64,000 nt of DNA from Paraspadella gotoi (taxonomy: Eukaryota; Chaetognatha). This document shows, in pieces, positions 1 to 59,943 of the stretch. How positions within the stretch are numbered: the stretch's first letter is position 1; each line of letters starts with the position of its first letter. The stretch spans positions 5,075,770 to 5,139,769 of the forward strand of contig CM119266.1 in assembly GCA_051294375.1 (NCBI GenBank), written 5' to 3'. A model generated the notes under the pieces. That model did no database searches. It was not told the DNA's origin and worked only from the letters and a program-made list of their open reading frames with translations. A program made the position numbers and the translations under genes.

Positions 1-900
1 GCAAAAAACACCAATTACTCGTGATTGATGGATGGATTTAAATGAAATTTTGTGTGTGGATAGGTAAGTGTGTGATTGAGCTGGATATTAAGTTTCGATG
101 GAATCGTCCGAGTGGAAATGAGTTTAAATGGAAAAAACAAAAAAAAATATATTCACTATTTGAACACCAATTGCTCATGAGTGGATGGGCTGATTGACCT
201 GGAATTTTGTATGTGGGTAGGAAAGTGTGTGATTGAACAGGAAATCAAGTTTCGATGGAATAGTTTGAGTGGAAATGAGTTTAAATGGAAAAAAACAAAA
301 AACCTGTTTTACTAATTGATTATGCTTCTTTTTCCTTTTATATTAAATGTATCTGCAGGATGTATTAATAAATCAAATAATTAATCAGTTAATTAATCAA
401 TTAGTAAATAAATTAATCAATAATTAATTAATTAGTCAATCAATCCGTCCATCCGTCCCATCTTAGCAAAAAGCTCCAATAACTCGTGATTGGCTGGTTG
501 GATTGTAATTAAATTTTTGTGTGGGTAGGAAAGTGTGTGATAAAGCTGGATATAAAATTTTCGATGGAATCGTGTGAGTGGAAATTAGTTTAAATGAAAA
601 AAACATAAGTCGAATTTACTAAAATCTTTTTACTTATTTTAACCAATAAATACTCCAATTAATCATAATTGGATGGATAGATTGAGTTGAAATTTTGTGT
701 GTGGGTAGGAAAACGTATGACGAAGCTTGATATAAAGTTTCAGTGGAAACGTACGAGTGGAAATGAGTTTAAATGAAAAAAATATGAGTCACATTTACTT
801 GAATCTTTTTATTTATTTTAACCCATGATAGATTGAGATGAAATTTTGTGAGCCGGTAGGAAAGTGAGTGAAGAAGCTAGATATAAAGTTTTGACGGAAT
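1..900 (+). repeat. Five diverged copies of a roughly 120-bp tandem unit
   Basis: Copies begin near 10, 166, 473, 653 and 826. Each contains CCAATTACTCGTGATTG-like sequence, then AAATTTTGTGTGTGGGTAGG, AAGTGTGTGA, and a block ending in GAGTGGAAATGAGTTTAAATG. The copies are clearly diverged and separated by AT-rich spacers. No coding potential is seen. Confidence 0.75.
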
Positions 901-1489
901 GCAAGTTGAAAAAATTATGCAAGTTGAAAAAATGATGCAAGTTAAAAAAATCTTAAAAGCATAAGGATCGTCGCTATTGCATAAAAAGAGAGAGAGAGAG
1001 AGAGAGAGAGAATGAGAGAGTGAGAGAGAGAGAGAGAGTGAGAGAGAAAAGAGAAGAGAGTGAGAGAGAGAGAGAGAGAAGAAGAGACATAAAATAAAAA
1101 AATCTTAAAAGACTCAAGATCGAGCCAGAGCCCACTATCATAGAAAATTAATGAAAAAAACACCGGGAAAAAAACGAATGAATCATGCGATAACGAATTG
1201 TTGATGTACTAGTAATTGATTGAGGTAATACTAATTGATTGATGTAATAGTAATTTATTGATGTAATAGGAATTGATTATTGATTCGATGATAATCAATT
1301 ATTGATCATGACGCTGTGATGATAGTCCATTCAGTGATGCGATGATTGTCATTCATTGATGCGATGATTGTCATTCATTGATGCGATGATAGTCAATAAA
1401 ACAAACAAATGCGTGTATGATGTGAGAGAGAGAGAGAGAGAGAGAGAAGAGAGAAGAGAGAGGAGAGAGAGAGAGAGAGAGAGAAAGAA

Positions 1490-1520
<31 letters not shown>

Positions 1521-1714
1521 AGAGAGAGGAGAGAAAAGAAAGAGAATAAATCCACGAAAATCTCGGATGAAAATATGGGATTTTGTATTGAAAAAAGCGC
1601 GGATAAATGGCAATAATAAAAAGTTTTTAGAAGGAAAAAAATAATCAGAATTTTTTCAAAAAACAAACGATCACGCAAAAGATCGGACAGATAGGGACAG
1701 ACACACAGAGAGAC

Positions 1715-1745
<31 letters not shown>

Positions 1746-4700
1746 CAGCCGCTGCAGAGAAAAGAGAAAGAGAAAGAGCGATATATAATAATTAAAAGAG
1801 AGAGAGAGAGAGAGAAGCTCTACAGCCCCTTTACTCGTTAAAGAATCAGCAGTACTTATGGCGCCGCACGTAGCGTGAGCTATCTCTATCCCAAAGGACC
1901 CGGTTTCGCCCTGTTCGTGGCGTCGTTTTTTACATTAGTGAACCCACATTATATCTAAAAAAAATTTTGTTAAAAAAAAAAAAAAAAAGAGAGAGAGAGA
2001 GAGGAAGAGAGAGAGAGAGAGAGAGAGAGAAGAGAAAGAAAGCTGGACATCGCTTGCAGAGCCGGAACTCGTTTTTAGAAGAAGCAGTGACGGAAAAAAA
2101 AGAGAGAGAGAGAGCGACCACCTTTTTTGTTTTGTAAATAAAACATAAACAAATACCAATATTGATATGAAACATGAGAATTTTAAAGATCTTGATGATT
2201 AGAAGCCATATATGAAAATTCAACTCCCTATGATATCACACTTTCAGAAGCCATGATTGCAAAAAAGCGAGACCGAAAGCTAACACCGAAAAAAATCGAG
2301 ACAGGACGGGCTTTGCCCGCTGGCTCGATAATAGAGGATATTTGTTTGTTTTGATAAAATGTAAACAAAACATTTAATAACTGTCCTGACTCAATTTTAA
2401 GGACATCGATGATGACAAGCTGAATATAAATTATAATTAATCTATTAATTAATTAATAAATTAATTATAACTATTAAATTAATTAAAATAATTAATAATT
2501 AATCTATTAATTAATTAATTAATTAATCAATTAATATAGGCAGATCCGACATTGTTTGCTCAAACTTGTTTATCATCCTCTTCATCCTCCTCCTCCTCCT
2601 CCTCCTCCTTTTCAATTCCACCAAAATCACGTTCGGAATGTTTGAAGAGGTGGGAAGGTGGGAAGGTGGGAGGGTAGGAAGGTGGGTGCACTGAGTTAAC
2701 ACAATTTTTTTTCGGGCCACACCAATTCTTTTCAACTTTTTTCCACTTTATTTAACTGTGTTTCGATTCTGTTGTTTTGTAATACCACCCTACTTAGTAG
2801 TGTTTATAAGAGACAAACTGGAAAATTAGATCAAGTTCGTTAATCTCATTTGCATATAGTCGTGTTGGCGTTAAGTCAGCGTTAAATCAGGGCTCGTGTA
2901 ATGTCAAATTGTAAAAATAACTCGTATTAATTCCGTTTATATTTTCATTCCATTCCATTCAATTCCACACGACGTAGCGAAACAAATAAAAAGAATTAAG
3001 ATAAATCAAATATATCTCTACTTTTTTTTTTTATCAATTTACTCTCTCGTCCTGGCGGCCGGGCTGGCGGGCTGGCGGGCGGGAGGCGGAGTTTGGCCGA
3101 CACAAACAGAGGCTGCCGATCCAAGAACATACGCAGACACACCTCTGATTAAAACTTGGCATTCTGTGTGCTAGAACTGGCATAATTTCAGAACCTTTTG
3201 CCAGTAAAAAATGATCTGGCATAAAGTATACAATCTGGCATATTCTGTCATATTTCTGAATTTGAAAAAAAGGTTTAAGGTTTTCCAAACTACAGCATTG
3301 GAAAAAGTACGAAAAACTCTTCATCTGACAATAAAAATCTATCCAAGTTGCTTAATTTATTATTTATTTCTTTGATAACAATCATGTTCACTGTCATGAC
3401 AATTGTTAAGACCTGGAAAGGATTCCAAGCAAACATACATTAAAGCCAAAGTAAAATTGGTTAATACCCATTTTCCCCCAGGATGCTTGTGGAGTTCTGT
3501 AATGCTTGTATTAGTATGTTGAAGCCACTTAAGTGCAAGACGCTATGGTGTTGGTTGGTCTGTCGGTCGGTTTAAAATTTAACTTTACCAGTTTATCGCT
3601 TCGGCAATTCACCAAAAGTATAATTTTTTACGTCTTTTTTGTTCTTATTTTTCTAAATTATTTTTCTTAGCCTCTAATAATCATTATTCTTTACTCTCAT
3701 AAAAGTTTTGTTTTCAATCAGCTAAAAGATAATTTGGCATAATATTTAGCACAATAAGAAAAAAATCTAGATATTTTTAGCATAATTTAGGGCGCCATCT
3801 AGCACATTTATTTTCTGCTGAGTTTTAATCAAAAAGACACACATATGAATTTAACACTAACTTAAACTTAAGCGTTATATCAAACTTAAAAATTAACCTT
3901 AACCTTAGTTTTAACTTTAACCTGTACATTTATTGGTTGTACCAATTTCATATAACTTTAATCAATTTAAAGTTGATTGCATCATTTTAAGTAATTTATT
4001 GTAATTAAATCAGTTTCTATTCTGCATAGATTTGGTTTCTCTTAATAAGTCACAGTAAATGTTCATTAAGTCATTTTCGATATAATATAAGTCTGATCTT
4101 TTACTGTTTCAGTCACCATCAATGTAGTTATTTTATTGAATTATTAAAATTGTTAATGTCATAACGTTATTAATGTTAACGTATTATGTTATCGTCATAA
4201 TTTCGTGGCAATTTTACAGTCAAATTTATGACAGTCTTGCTCATTGGGCAATGAACTTTTTCAAGTTATTTTACATCCTTTTACGTCATAATTACGTTAA
4301 TCAAATTTACGTCAGTCTATTTTACCATAGTCATGCTTATTTTTTATGCTTAATTTTATGTGCTTCTTGTCCTGGTCATGTTTAGTCACGTTTGGCTTTT
4401 AGTTATTACGTCATTACGTCAATACGTCATTATGACTTTTATGTCCTTTTATATCATTTTAAGTCCAATGTCCAATGCTTATTGTCCGGGTCATGTTTAG
4501 TCACGTTTGGACGTTTAGTTCTTTAGTCATTACGTCATTATGTCTTTTACGTCATTTTATGTCATTATGTCATTTTGGATCTTCTGTTTTATTTTAGGAA
4601 ATTTTTATAAAAATGAGTCTTGATGTAATAATATTTTAGTTGTTTATTTACTCAACCTATTTTTGTTTCTAAACCGATCAAGCAAAAAAAGAAAGAAAGA

Positions 4701-6840
4701 TAAATAAAGAAAAAAGAAAAAAAAAAGAATAAAGAAAAAATTTAAAAAAAAAATAAATTGTTTTGTTGTGATTTTTATCTTTGAGTTTCGATCGCGAATC
4801 CAACTCGATTGTGTTCTACTGCAGAATTGAATGCGTTTACGTGTAACAGTGTGTGCGAGAATGGAACCGGATGTAATTAGGTGCGAATGGGGAAAAGTTT
4901 ACTTTTGTCCAATGACGATCGATGTTCGAAAATCGAAACTCGGTTGTTGTCGTTGTAGTCGTTGACTCACACTGTTACGTTTCAGTCATTATTTTTTTGT
5001 GTGGCTTTTAATTCAAACTCAAAATAAAACTTGTTTTTTTATTTTTTAAAATTTTTTTTACAAGTTCAACAAACAATCAAGCTAAAAATGGGGTACATTT
5101 AAATACATTTATAGATATAAATTTTAAAAGTCTTTTAGGCTTTTAGCATAATTTAAAGGATCTTTAAAACTTTATTAAAATTATTTAGCAAACTTTAGGA
5201 GTTCTTACCATCGATTAATCCGCAATGTATATGAAACAAATCGACCTGTTTTTAGATTCCTTTTGCGCGCCCCGTATGAAATTAGTTTTCTTTTGCGCGC
5301 CCCGTATGAAATTAGTTTTCTTTTACGCGCCCCGTATGAAATTGCTTTTAACAAAAAAAAATAAAAAAATGTAAAAAAAAAGATTTTAAACGCGAGTTGT
5401 AGAACGGTCGGTAAAACACTAAAACTAATTTCTAAGAATCAAGCTCATTTATGTGTTAAATGGTAATACATATTTAACAATATTTTTTTTATTTATGGAT
5501 TGACTTTATTTTTAAAAAACAAAATAAGAGATAAAAAAAAACATGCGTCCTAAAAAATTTATGCAGATGATTTTAATTTTAACCAAACTTTTTTTTTTTA
5601 AATAGCGAGAATGAAAAAGATCGAATTGCAAAACTCTCTTATTTACTATTTTTTTTTTAAAAGTTAAAAGAGGAAAAAGTAAAAATATTTTAAGCCTAAA
5701 AGGTTTCAAGAAACCCCCAAAGAATTTCTCGTTGTCTGGAAATTGAACAAAGTTTTGAGATGCGTCGATTTATTTGCGAAAACAAAGAAACGGAGAGAAA
5801 AAACAGAAAAAAAACATTTCGTTTTCCGGAGAAAGGATTGAAAGTTGATTTAAAATGTAATTTCGAGTTATTATTAACCAAACCAACAAAAATTGTCTAT
5901 TTAATTGGTAAGAGAGAGATAGAGAGAGAGAAATAGGGAGAGAGAGAAACGAGCGAGAGTAAATGATCTCCCAATCGTAATGTCAGTGTGTTCAAAATTA
6001 ATGTCCGTTTGTCTGCTACAGGTATTGGATTTTTTTAAGGTAAAAAAAACTTTTTTTAAGGTTTTTTTATTTTATTTATTTAATCACCTTTAGAGAGAGA
6101 GAGAGAGATAGAGAGACAGAGCGCGCTATCCGATGTTATCATTGTTTATTTTCTCTTCGCTCTCAATGAATGTTTATTTATTCATTCAGTTTTAACTTTT
6201 CTTCATTCTCTCTTTTTAACTTTTAAAATTATCTTTTATTAATCAATTCGCTTCAGGCCCGCTAAAACAAGAAGCCTAGTAAGATTCTATAAAAAAGAGG
6301 ACACATAAATAAGCAAATAAGAAGAGAGAACGAGACAGCTGTTAAAACTCTCCAAATTTAAAGGGCTTGAATGCTCATTAAAAAGATTTGACTTTTGAAA
6401 AAAAACAAACTATATCGTTGCACCGAAGAAAAAAAAATCTTTAATTTCCCAAAAAAGTTGTGCGTTTGTGAAGCAAAGAAAAAGACGATGGTTGATGCTC
6501 TTTAGCAGACGATGGAGGCAGATAAAATACCGTCATTGCAGCAAGAAAAACTAGAGATCACATATCCGTCCACAGTCTAACAGTTAAATTTTTGATGTAA
6601 ACATAAAATATATATATTATATAATTCCCGAAAAATTTAAATATAGGTTTTCTAATAAAGTTCCTGAGGCGATTTTTTTTTTTCGAACAAAAAAAAGGAC
6701 CGTAGTTTAAGAATATTTTTGCGTAACTTTTAAGGTTTCAGTGCAAGAAAACTAATCATGAAAATTCGCGATCAAAGGTTCGTCCGTAACTTAGTTTCAA
6801 GTTGATCATTTGATTTGTTGGGATTCGGTTCAATATTTTT
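900..6840. other. Intergenic DNA downstream of the dynein gene; no supported gene
   Basis: AT-rich sequence with many (GA)n and A/T homopolymer tracts (980-1080, 1420-1540, 1700-1820, 1990-2030, 5910-5950, 6093-6120). Only microsatellite-type open frames occur. Landmarks are an ATTTGCAT-containing short repeat copy at about 2842-2870, a GC-rich patch at 3050-3095, a repeat-end fragment at 3930-3960, and TGACGTAA-type motifs at 4390-4570. Confidence 0.6.
5261..5346 (+). repeat. Three tandem copies of a 30-bp unit
   Basis: The unit TTTTGCGCGCCCCGTATGAA plus ATTAGTTTTC occurs three times in succession. The third copy has one substitution (TTTTACGCGC). Confidence 0.85.
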
Positions 6841-6861
6841 TTTTAGCGGCCGAATCTGGAT

Positions 6862-7022
6862 TGAAACAAAAGGTAAACGGATTTGAATTGAAATTTGAAT
6901 TGAAACAAAAGGTAAACGGATTTGAATTGAAATTTGAATTGAAACAAAAGGTAAACGGATTTGAATTGAAATTTGAATTGAAACAAAAGGTAAACGGATT
7001 TGAATTGAAACAAAAGGTAAAC
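6862..7022 (+). repeat. 39-bp tandem repeat, about four copies
   Basis: The unit begins GAAACAAAAGGTAAACGGAT and continues TTGAATTGAAATTTGAATT. The period of 39 is a multiple of 3, so three reading frames stay open, which creates false open reading frames on both strands. Confidence 0.85.
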
Positions 7023-7512
7023 GAATTTTTTTTGGATCTTTTTGACAGATGCACCCAAATCTTGGCTGACATTGAATCCAGACGTCCGTACCTAAGTTTA
7101 TTTCTCAATCGAGCTCCCAAATATATGCGTTTAATTCTATAAACGAATTAGGTTATCAATCATAATTAATGACAACAATTTTGATTTCATTTTCAAAAAA
7201 ATTTATTTTCGATCTTAAACATTGAGTTAAGTGACAGGTGCCCACAAAGAAAAAATGGTTTAATATGTAAACAAAATTCTGACGACCCATCCAAATAAAC
7301 AAAATACATTTTTTCTGCAACATTAAAAGGTTTGAAATACCGAAAAAATGTTTTAAAAAGTAAACAATTTCTTAAATGTAATCAATTCAAAAATAAAGAC
7401 AAAAGCCGGAAATTGTCCGTGAGAACGTTGAGTGAGATAAGCGTCCAAAATGTAAAGCGTCCAAACTTTGTCCGTGAGTTTGTGCAGGTTTTTAACGACT
7501 ACAAATGGGATT

Positions 7513-7513
<1 letters not shown>

Positions 7514-7565
<52 letters not shown>
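7514..7565 (+). repeat. (CT)n microsatellite
   Basis: About 25 uninterrupted CT units just 3' of the dynein gene, followed at 7640-7678 by an imperfect (TCG/TCA)n trinucleotide run. Confidence 0.95.
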
Positions 7566-7568
<3 letters not shown>

Positions 7569-7637
7569 CGGGGTTTCCAGTGCTGACTTTGCAATGTGCC
7601 CGGTGATGAATCAATTTCCCGCACGCAACCTTCCCTT

Positions 7638-7674
<37 letters not shown>

Positions 7675-7729
7675 TCATTTAGGAATTATTTCTTTTTTTG
7701 GTTCCTTTGGTTCATTCGATGTTCTTTTT

Positions 7730-7735
7730 TTTATT
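7730..7735 (-). terminator. Possible polyadenylation signal of the dynein gene
   Basis: AATAAA on the minus strand, about 85 nt beyond the dynein stop codon. It is a plausible poly(A) signal, but it lies in an A-rich stretch and is not otherwise supported. Confidence 0.4.
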
Positions 7736-7819
7736 GCGAGATCTGAACGGATTTTGATGTTTTCCGACGCCGCCGCCGACGTCGCTGCCGTCCGAAACCC
7801 TATGTTAGACTTTTGCTCA

Positions 7820-54636
<46,817 letters not shown>

Positions 54637-54639
54637 CTG

Positions 54640-57600
54640 GAGTGGGGAGTGGAGGAGGGGAGGGGGTGATGGGTCAGAGTATGGGGTGTTAATGGAGTCA
54701 ATGGGGTGTTGAAGGAGCTAATGGAGAATTAAACCGAGCGAAGTTGTAGTCGGGAAATGCTATGAGTTTTCCCCGCCTTTAAGCATGACTCCTTCAGTCG
54801 TGACCCGGTGGCTCATGACCATCGGGTACCAGGATCGATCCCCAATGCTACCTACCCAGCGTCCTTGGGGACCTGGAAAACCCTCAAGTCTGGTTTCAAG
54901 CCTAGGACACGTTCCATGGCGTCTAGAAGTGGTTGGAGAAGTTGCGAATAAGACTCTTCAGTCTTCAGTCTTCACCTCCGGATTAATGAGAAAAATTTAG
55001 CAATTCATTTTGTCCGTAGTTATTGATTTTAGTTTGATATCTCGTTGAATGATTGAGTGCCAGATCTATCTTTAAAGATTGTACTGTATTAATATTAACA
55101 AAAAATGATTAAAAAAAACAAATTATTCAACTTTAGGCGATAATAGAAAATTCGTTTGACAATCAACATATGCAATCAAAACTTTTGTAAATTTAATTGT
55201 CATTTCTTTTAGTAATTTTTGTTTTCTTTTCGACAGTAATATTTCCCTCAAAACTTACGATCACCTTACAACTACTACTGCATGTTTAAGAAAAAAAAAA
55301 ACCCACAATTAAAAAGCGAGAAAAAAGTATTCAGCTGAGCTAATGACAGACTGGAACGGTAGTAACTCATCATCGTGGGAAGAAAAAAATTCGAAGGAAA
55401 AAAAATTTTATAAATTTAAAAAAAAAAACTTGAAATTAAAAAAAACTTGTTCAAAATTAAACGCAAAGACGATTAAATCATTTTTTTTTAGTCTTGACTC
55501 TTGTCTAATAAAACGGGCATCGCACTTTCGAAATTAATAATCACTTCATTTACTTTTGCCTCATTAAATCTAAGATGAATAGATCGAATCGTCTTGACAA
55601 GTTTATCTCATTTTGAGTGAAGGTTACGGTATTTCCGATTTTCCAAGACTGGAAAGATTTTTCCTACTTACTCATCAGTCAAAATGGAAAAAGGGACCAT
55701 ATTATTCAAAATGGCCTCATTTCATTTTCAGCTTAAATTCAAAATAAAATATATTTAAATAAAATAAATAAAATAAATTTAAATACTTCGTTAAAGGTTA
55801 GGGCTAAGTGTTAGGTTAAGAATTAGTGTTAATAATAAGGATATATGGAGGACTAAAATCCACCAACCGTTCATCAGCGGCCATTGCTCCTAACCCAAAG
55901 GTCCGGGGTTTTAGCCCGGTAGCCGTGTAGCAGTTAAGAGGGACGGGCGCTTAACCCGCCTGTAACACCGTGTTACAGCCTGATCCGAAGCTCAGGGACT
56001 GCTTACATTGAACGGTTCTGTCACTAACAAATAACAATTATCACTCTCTCTTCAGATTTGAATTAAAGATTAAAGTTAAATAATTAGAAAGAAATTAAAA
56101 TTAAATTTATGGATAATGAACAAAATGGGAGGCTTTCAAAAAAGAGTGCCCCCCCCCCAAAAAAGAAATCCGGCAATAGCGCCCGCGTTTTTCCCAGGGT
56201 CATAAATCGGTTTTTTTTATTATTTCGGATTTAAGGCACAAAAAGAATTTCTCTGTTTTCTGTTTTTCAGGCGTAAAAAAAAATTTGCGGGGTTTCGAAA
56301 TCTGGGACGCCCTTTAAGTCCCGGAGTTGATTTAGGATAATGCATTGCGTAGGAAATAAGGGGTGAACTTAGGTAATATTTTGCCTGATTATTTGAGATG
56401 GTTTTAATTTGATATTCTCTTTAATATATTCAAACATATATCGCTCAAAGTGAGAAGGAAATCTTTCGGAGCCAACTTTAAACGCGTTTTGTTGAGACGG
56501 ACTCAATTTTTTTAATTTGTTTCAAAAAGGGAAAATTTTTTTCTGAATCTGTCGACGCCGCGTCGTTGCTCATTTTTTACGAAATAAACTTGAGTGAAAT
56601 AGGATCCGAGGTAAAAAAGTTACTTATATACTGAATTTCTTGATTACCTAGATTATGAATATTTATCAATAAGTAGTTGAACTTATCCTGAGCTTAATAT
56701 CGTCAAATATTTCGACCAAACTGAGAGGTATGGCGAGGTTCCAATTGTCGACCCAGGTTAATGAGGGAGGATCGATCTCGTCTCAGATTGCATAAGATTA
56801 AATATGAACATTGAGCTTGTAAAAACTAAGATGTTTGTCGCTCGAAGAATATATTCGTGAGAAGAACTCATGATAGAAGTATATTTTTATGATGTAGATT
56901 TACGCTGAAGGCTTTTATTAACCGCTTGCTGGAAATGATTTTTAACAGATCGTGATTACGATGACATTGTGAGGAACTCTCCGTTACTTCCGGTGGGTAT
57001 TCTTCTTCATCCGAAAATAACGTTTCATCCGCCCCCTGTCGAAATTCTATATTTGAATTTCGTTTTTTGCTTCGTCGAATTGCGGATCGTAGGACTCGTA
57101 TAGATATATTATTCTGTTTACGGGAGTAGAGCAGATGTCTGGCATATGGCGTAAAATGCAAAGGATGAGAGTAGATTTTCCACTAGAAATGTAAATAAAA
57201 ATATTGTTACTCGTTTGTTCATTTTGATTATATTGTTTCATTACTTACTATGGTAGATCCTATTACCAAACAACCGAACGGCGCGATTAATCGCAACCAG
57301 TGTGATGGGTGGAATCCATGATAGACTTAGCATTAACTTTTTTGGGGTCGATATTTATACCTATGGTCTCTTTGTTGAATTTTTTCCAGCGATATTGAGT
57401 AAACAAAAACAAAGGAGAACATGAAAAACTTTTTTGGCTTTTTTTTTTGGCTGTGGCCGTCGCCAATCAACAATTATTTCGTCGACAAACAAATCGCAGA
57501 GATTTACGTTAGTTTTATTGTCAAAGTAATTGGGAACTTAAGTTTTCGAGATATTTAAATTAACTATTTTTTTTCCTTTCTTTCCCTCCCCCACCTTTTT
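54640..57600. other. Interval between the two halves of the dynein gene, left part
   Basis: AT-rich. Weak tRNA-like or SINE-like segments occur at 54800-54880 (GGTGGCTCATGACC, GGATCGATCCCC) and 55870-55990 (GGTCCGGGGTTTTAGCCC). No dynein exon is found on the minus strand. The decayed P-loop fragment at 56868-57320 is listed separately. Confidence 0.5.
56868..57320 (-). pseudogene. Fragment of a P-loop ATPase-like gene, frame-broken
   Basis: On the minus strand, one frame shows a Walker A-like SSGKSTLILCILRHM followed by RIIYLYESYDPQFDEAKNE (57047-57241). A different frame continues with IEFRQGADETLFSDEEEYPP (from about 57060 down to 56868). The hydrophobic stretch that would precede the P-loop is in a third frame near 57250-57320. 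The layout resembles the P-loop ATPase or packaging-type proteins carried by large DNA transposons and their viral relatives, many copies of which lie decayed in invertebrate genomes. The frame changes, stop codons and short length argue that it is not functional. No terminal inverted repeats or partner genes are visible. The family assignment is tentative. Confidence 0.35.
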
Positions 57601-57934
57601 TCAGATTGTATCAAGAGATATCGCGGAGAAGGAAAGACCGAATGTAAGCGAAATAAAGAGAGAAGAGAGGAAGAAGTCAACCAACTAACGCCATCTACGT
57701 TTTTTTCTTTTGTCTCTGGCAGCCTTCATACGCCGTCAGTGTTGGCGCTTTACGCGCGGCCGCGCTAGAGCGGTTTCGTCAGATGCTGTGAGTTTATTTT
57801 TTTTCGCTCGAATCTAATCTTTCGTCTCGAATTTTTAATCTTTCGCCTCGAATTTTTAATCTTTCGCCTCGGAATTTTTAATCTTCGCCTCGAATATTTT
57901 TTATCTCTCAGAGCTCGAGATCGATCCCGGAGGA

Positions 57935-58840
57935 ACGACGACCACGAAGACGACGACGACGACGAGAAGGACGACGACGACGACGAAGTGGGAGAGGCGC
58001 CTAGGACGACGACGACAACTTGGAGAGGGCGCCGAGGAGGGCGACGACGATGCCGGCGACCCGCGCCGACGACAACGTGGCGTCCATAGCCAGAAGGAGG
58101 ACGACGACTCGGCGACCAGCGCCCGAATATCGCGACCAGCGCCCGAATATCGGCGAACCAGCGCCTCCGAATCGGCGACCGGCGACCAGATCATAGGCGG
58201 CCAGCGCCCATTTTCCGTGCGACCAGCGCCACGACGAGGCGGCCAGCGCCTAGGATGACGACGAGGCAGCCAACGACGACGACGAGGCGGCCAGCACCTA
58301 GACGACGACGAGGCGGCAGCGCCTGAGGACGCGAGGCGGCCAGCACCTAGACGACGACGAGGTGACCAACGACACGACAATGAGGCGACCAGCCGCCTAG
58401 GACGACGACGACGAGGCGGCAAACGACGACGACGAGGCGGCCAGCGCCAAGAAAGGACGACGTTAGCGACAAGGCGGCCAGCGCCTAGACGACAACAACG
58501 AGGCGACCGGCGCCAATAGTGACTTATCCTTGCGACCAGCGCCAAGAATGACGACGACACGAGGCGACCAGCGCCTAGGATGACGACGAGACGATGCAGC
58601 AGCGCTCGTACCGAAGTTTCCATGGCGTCCAGCGCCTTTCCACAAGACGAACCAGCGTCCGTACCGACGTTTCCATGGCGTCCAGCGCCTTCCACAAGAC
58701 GACAGCGTCTGTACCGACGTTTCCATGGCGTCCAGCGCCTCACAAGACGACCAGCGTCTGTTCTGACGTTCCATGGCGTCCAGCGCCTTCCACAAGACGA
58801 CCAGCTGTCGATATATGGCGTCCAGCGCCGGAGTGTAGAG
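57935..58840 (+). repeat. GC-rich minisatellites (GACGACGAGGCGGCCAGCGCC; then CGTTTCCATGGCGTCCAGCG)
   Basis: Two arrays abut. The first, 57935-58580, has GACGAC runs with CGACCAGCGCCTA-type units. The second, about 58590-58840, has units of about 50 bp containing ACGTTTCCATGGCGTCCAGC and CACAAGACGACCAGCGTC. Long open frames on both strands follow from the composition and are not supported as genes. Confidence 0.8.
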
Positions 58841-59019
58841 GCAACGCCCGCGTCACCTCTAATAGTAGAATGGACGACGCCGCCGCCGCCACGGGAGAGT
58901 CTGGGTGCGGGACGCCAGCGTCAACTTCGCCATTTGGGTGGCGCCGTGGCCATCGAGTTGGCGACGGCGACGACAAACGACGACAACACAGCAAAAACAT
59001 CAACCGCCACAACATTATC

Positions 59020-59500
59020 CACAACAACCTCCACAACATCCACTATGAACAACCTCCACAACATCTCTACAACAACCATCTCTACATCTTTAACTCCATT
59101 AGCCTCTACAACAACCTCTACATCAGCCTCTACATCATCCCATCTATCATCCCATCCATTGTCTCTACATCATCCTATCCATCAACCTCTACATCGCAAT
59201 CTCAAATTACTTTATCACTCCATCAACCTCTACATCTCACTCTATGACAACATCATCCACTCCATCAACAACTCCATCAACCTCTACATCCACACTCTAC
59301 GGTTATATCATTCACTCCATCAACAACTCCATCAACCTCTACATCACACTCACGATTATATCATTCACTCCATCAACCTCTAATCACAATCTACCATCAT
59401 CTTCATCGACGCTACATCACATTCTACAACAACATCATCAACTCCATCAATCTCTACGGCAACTCCAACCACTTCATCATTCACAATGACTCCTTCAAAA
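59020..59500 (+). repeat. CATCAACCTCTACATC minisatellite
   Basis: Degenerate units of about 18-24 bp (CTCCATCAACCTCTACATC, ACATCATCCACTCC, CAACAACTCCATCAACC). Together with the GC-rich arrays it fills the putative first intron of the small membrane-protein gene. Confidence 0.8.
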
Positions 59501-59616
59501 AAGTAGTTTCAAACGTCTAAAAAAGAATCGCCGCGAAACGCGATTTTTTTGCCACAAATATTTCTAATTTTGCCTCAAAATTTTGTTTTTTTTTCAGATT
59601 CGAAATTTCGAAAACG

Positions 59617-59943
59617 ATGGCAGTGACGACGATGGTGACGACGACGAGAATGAAAAAGGAAGAGGATCGTAGGCCCTTTTGGCAGAGCAGTTTAATGTGA
59701 GTAAAAAAATTGATATTTTAAAGTCCAAAAAAAGAATTGAAAACTAGGATAATTATTTTATATAAAAAATATCTTGAATATTGTTTCTACAGCATCTACA
59801 TAATAGCAATCGCGAGTGTGGTGGGGGCGCTCGCGTCGTCGTGGGCCGTCGGCGTCGTTTTAGGCGTCAACTCGGCGCCTTATGGAGCGCATGGGGCGGC
59901 GGCGACGACAAACCCAAGACATTGGGGTTTTTGTGGTGGATGA
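59617..59943 (+). CDS. Small single-pass membrane protein (76 aa), two coding exons
   Basis: Exons 59617-59696 and 59793-59943 join in phase (AT|C) to give a 76-residue protein. The N-terminus is short and charged (MKKEEDRRPFWQ at 12-23). One hydrophobic helix follows at about 27-52 (IAIASVVGALASSWAVGVVLG), then a Gly/Ala-rich tail ending WGFCGG. I do not recognise the family. The ATG has A at -3 and G at +4. It lies 19 nt after a good 3' splice site (TTTTTTTTTCAG ending 59597), so a 5' non-coding exon is likely. A candidate is near 57720-57789, ending in GTGAGTTT, which would make the 57790-59597 minisatellite block an intron. The nearest AATAAA downstream is at 60312-60317. Confidence 0.5.

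Noticed and set aside
6810-7142. 110-residue frame with ELKQKVNGF repeats
   Set aside because: It is a 39-bp tandem repeat whose length is a multiple of three, open on both strands, with no other support.
57901-59383. Open frames of 280 and 267 residues at 57901-58743 (-) and 58580-59383 (+)
   Set aside because: The composition follows GAC-, CCAGCG- and CATCAACC-type minisatellites. No splice or start context and no domain; the frames exist on both strands.
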